Assembly (NCBI RefSeq): GCF_024227435.1
Contig: NZ_CP100445.1
Location: 2,291,369 to 2,355,368 of the forward strand
Origin: Natrinema caseinilyticum
Lineage (GTDB): Archaea > Halobacteriota > Halobacteria > Halobacteriales > Natrialbaceae
Length of the DNA: 64,000 bases
Reading direction: 5' to 3'
The translations under genes and the position numbers were made by a program. Each line of letters opens with the position of its first letter. The stretch's first letter is position 1. Below the pieces are notes generated by a model. It was not told the origin of the DNA. It saw only the letters and a program-made list of their open reading frames with translations, and did no database searches. Below are positions 63,861 to 64,000 of this stretch, piece after piece.

Positions 63861-64000
63861 CTATCCGTCCGCCTCGAGCGCCAGCGACGCCAGCATCGCC
63901 TCGAGTTGCAGGCGTTCGTTCGCGCCCTCGGTGATCCGGTAGTCGACCTCGCCGAGGCGTTCGAGCAGTCGGACCGTCGCCTGCTCGGGAATGTCGAATT
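63861..64000 (-). CDS. Replication factor C small subunit, C-terminal end (partial)
   Basis: The window cuts this gene. The last 45 codons read [20 protein letters not shown], then [20 protein letters not shown] and a short acidic end. This is the collar-domain C-terminus of archaeal RFC small subunits, the clamp loader for PCNA. Which of the haloarchaeal small subunits it is cannot be told from the fragment. Confidence 0.85.
   Translation of the reverse strand, partial: FDIPEQATVRLLERLGEVDYRITEGANERLQLEAMLASLALEADG

Overview
This window is chromosomal DNA from a halophilic archaeon, most likely class Halobacteria and in the style of the Natrialbales (Natrinema, Haloterrigena, Natronorubrum and relatives). 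The evidence is high GC with G/C-biased third positions, strongly acidic proteins, many apparently leaderless genes with a TATA element 24-34 nt before the start codon, and archaeal-type proteins: Tat-lipobox binding protein, PGF-CTERM surface protein, HTH-10 regulator, archaeal IleRS and AlaRS, and the tail of a replication factor C small subunit. The genus is an inference.

Layout. 0.1-6 kb: a secreted metallopeptidase-like PGF-CTERM protein and a Tat-exported GH13 amylase-family enzyme whose reading frame is broken near its N-terminus. 6-12.9 kb: ileS, a uracil-DNA glycosylase, small membrane proteins, a HIT hydrolase and a prepilin-peptidase-like protein in unusually AT-rich DNA. 12.9-17.5 kb: a four-gene CUT1 sugar ABC importer with a candidate operator over its promoter. 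17.7-26.6 kb: HPP and ECF-like membrane proteins, a GYD protein, a hydrolase, an HTH-10 regulator, several decayed gene remnants, a large Gln/Asp-rich repeat protein, a VTT-type membrane protein and a 2Fe-2S ferredoxin. 27-36 kb: transporters, with two PiT phosphate permeases around a UspA protein and a helical membrane protein, then SLC13, hisA and TrkH. 36-48.6 kb: hisB, an ACT regulator, YigZ/IMPACT, DUF2892, cupin, upp, a third PiT, a CNNM/CBS protein, a glutaredoxin plus redoxin pair and Sua5. 48.6-50.7 kb: a Cas4-like protein without nuclease residues, a wrecked DUF433/DUF5615 toxin-antitoxin pair and a Cmi4-like protein. 51-64 kb: an HdrD-like iron-sulfur membrane protein, an orphan antitoxin-like protein, a glutamine amidotransferase, two adjacent pseudoenzyme-like genes, alaS, a degenerate histidine kinase, an SDR and the RFC tail.

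How the genes fit together. The secreted GH13 enzyme and the CUT1 importer could serve extracellular glucan use, but they lie 7 kb apart and only the importer is a clear operon. Phosphate, potassium and anion uptake genes are concentrated at 27-46 kb. A recurring theme is loss or replacement of catalytic residues: the toxin-antitoxin module, the histidine kinase, the Cas4-like protein, the adenylate-forming and hydrolase pair, and a cysteine-free redoxin. The most novel-looking element is the repeat protein at 22.4-24.7 kb, which has about seven 65-residue repeats followed by five 23-residue repeats with curlin-like spacing and may form an extracellular fibre. No rRNA, complete tRNA, CRISPR array or intact insertion sequence was recognised.
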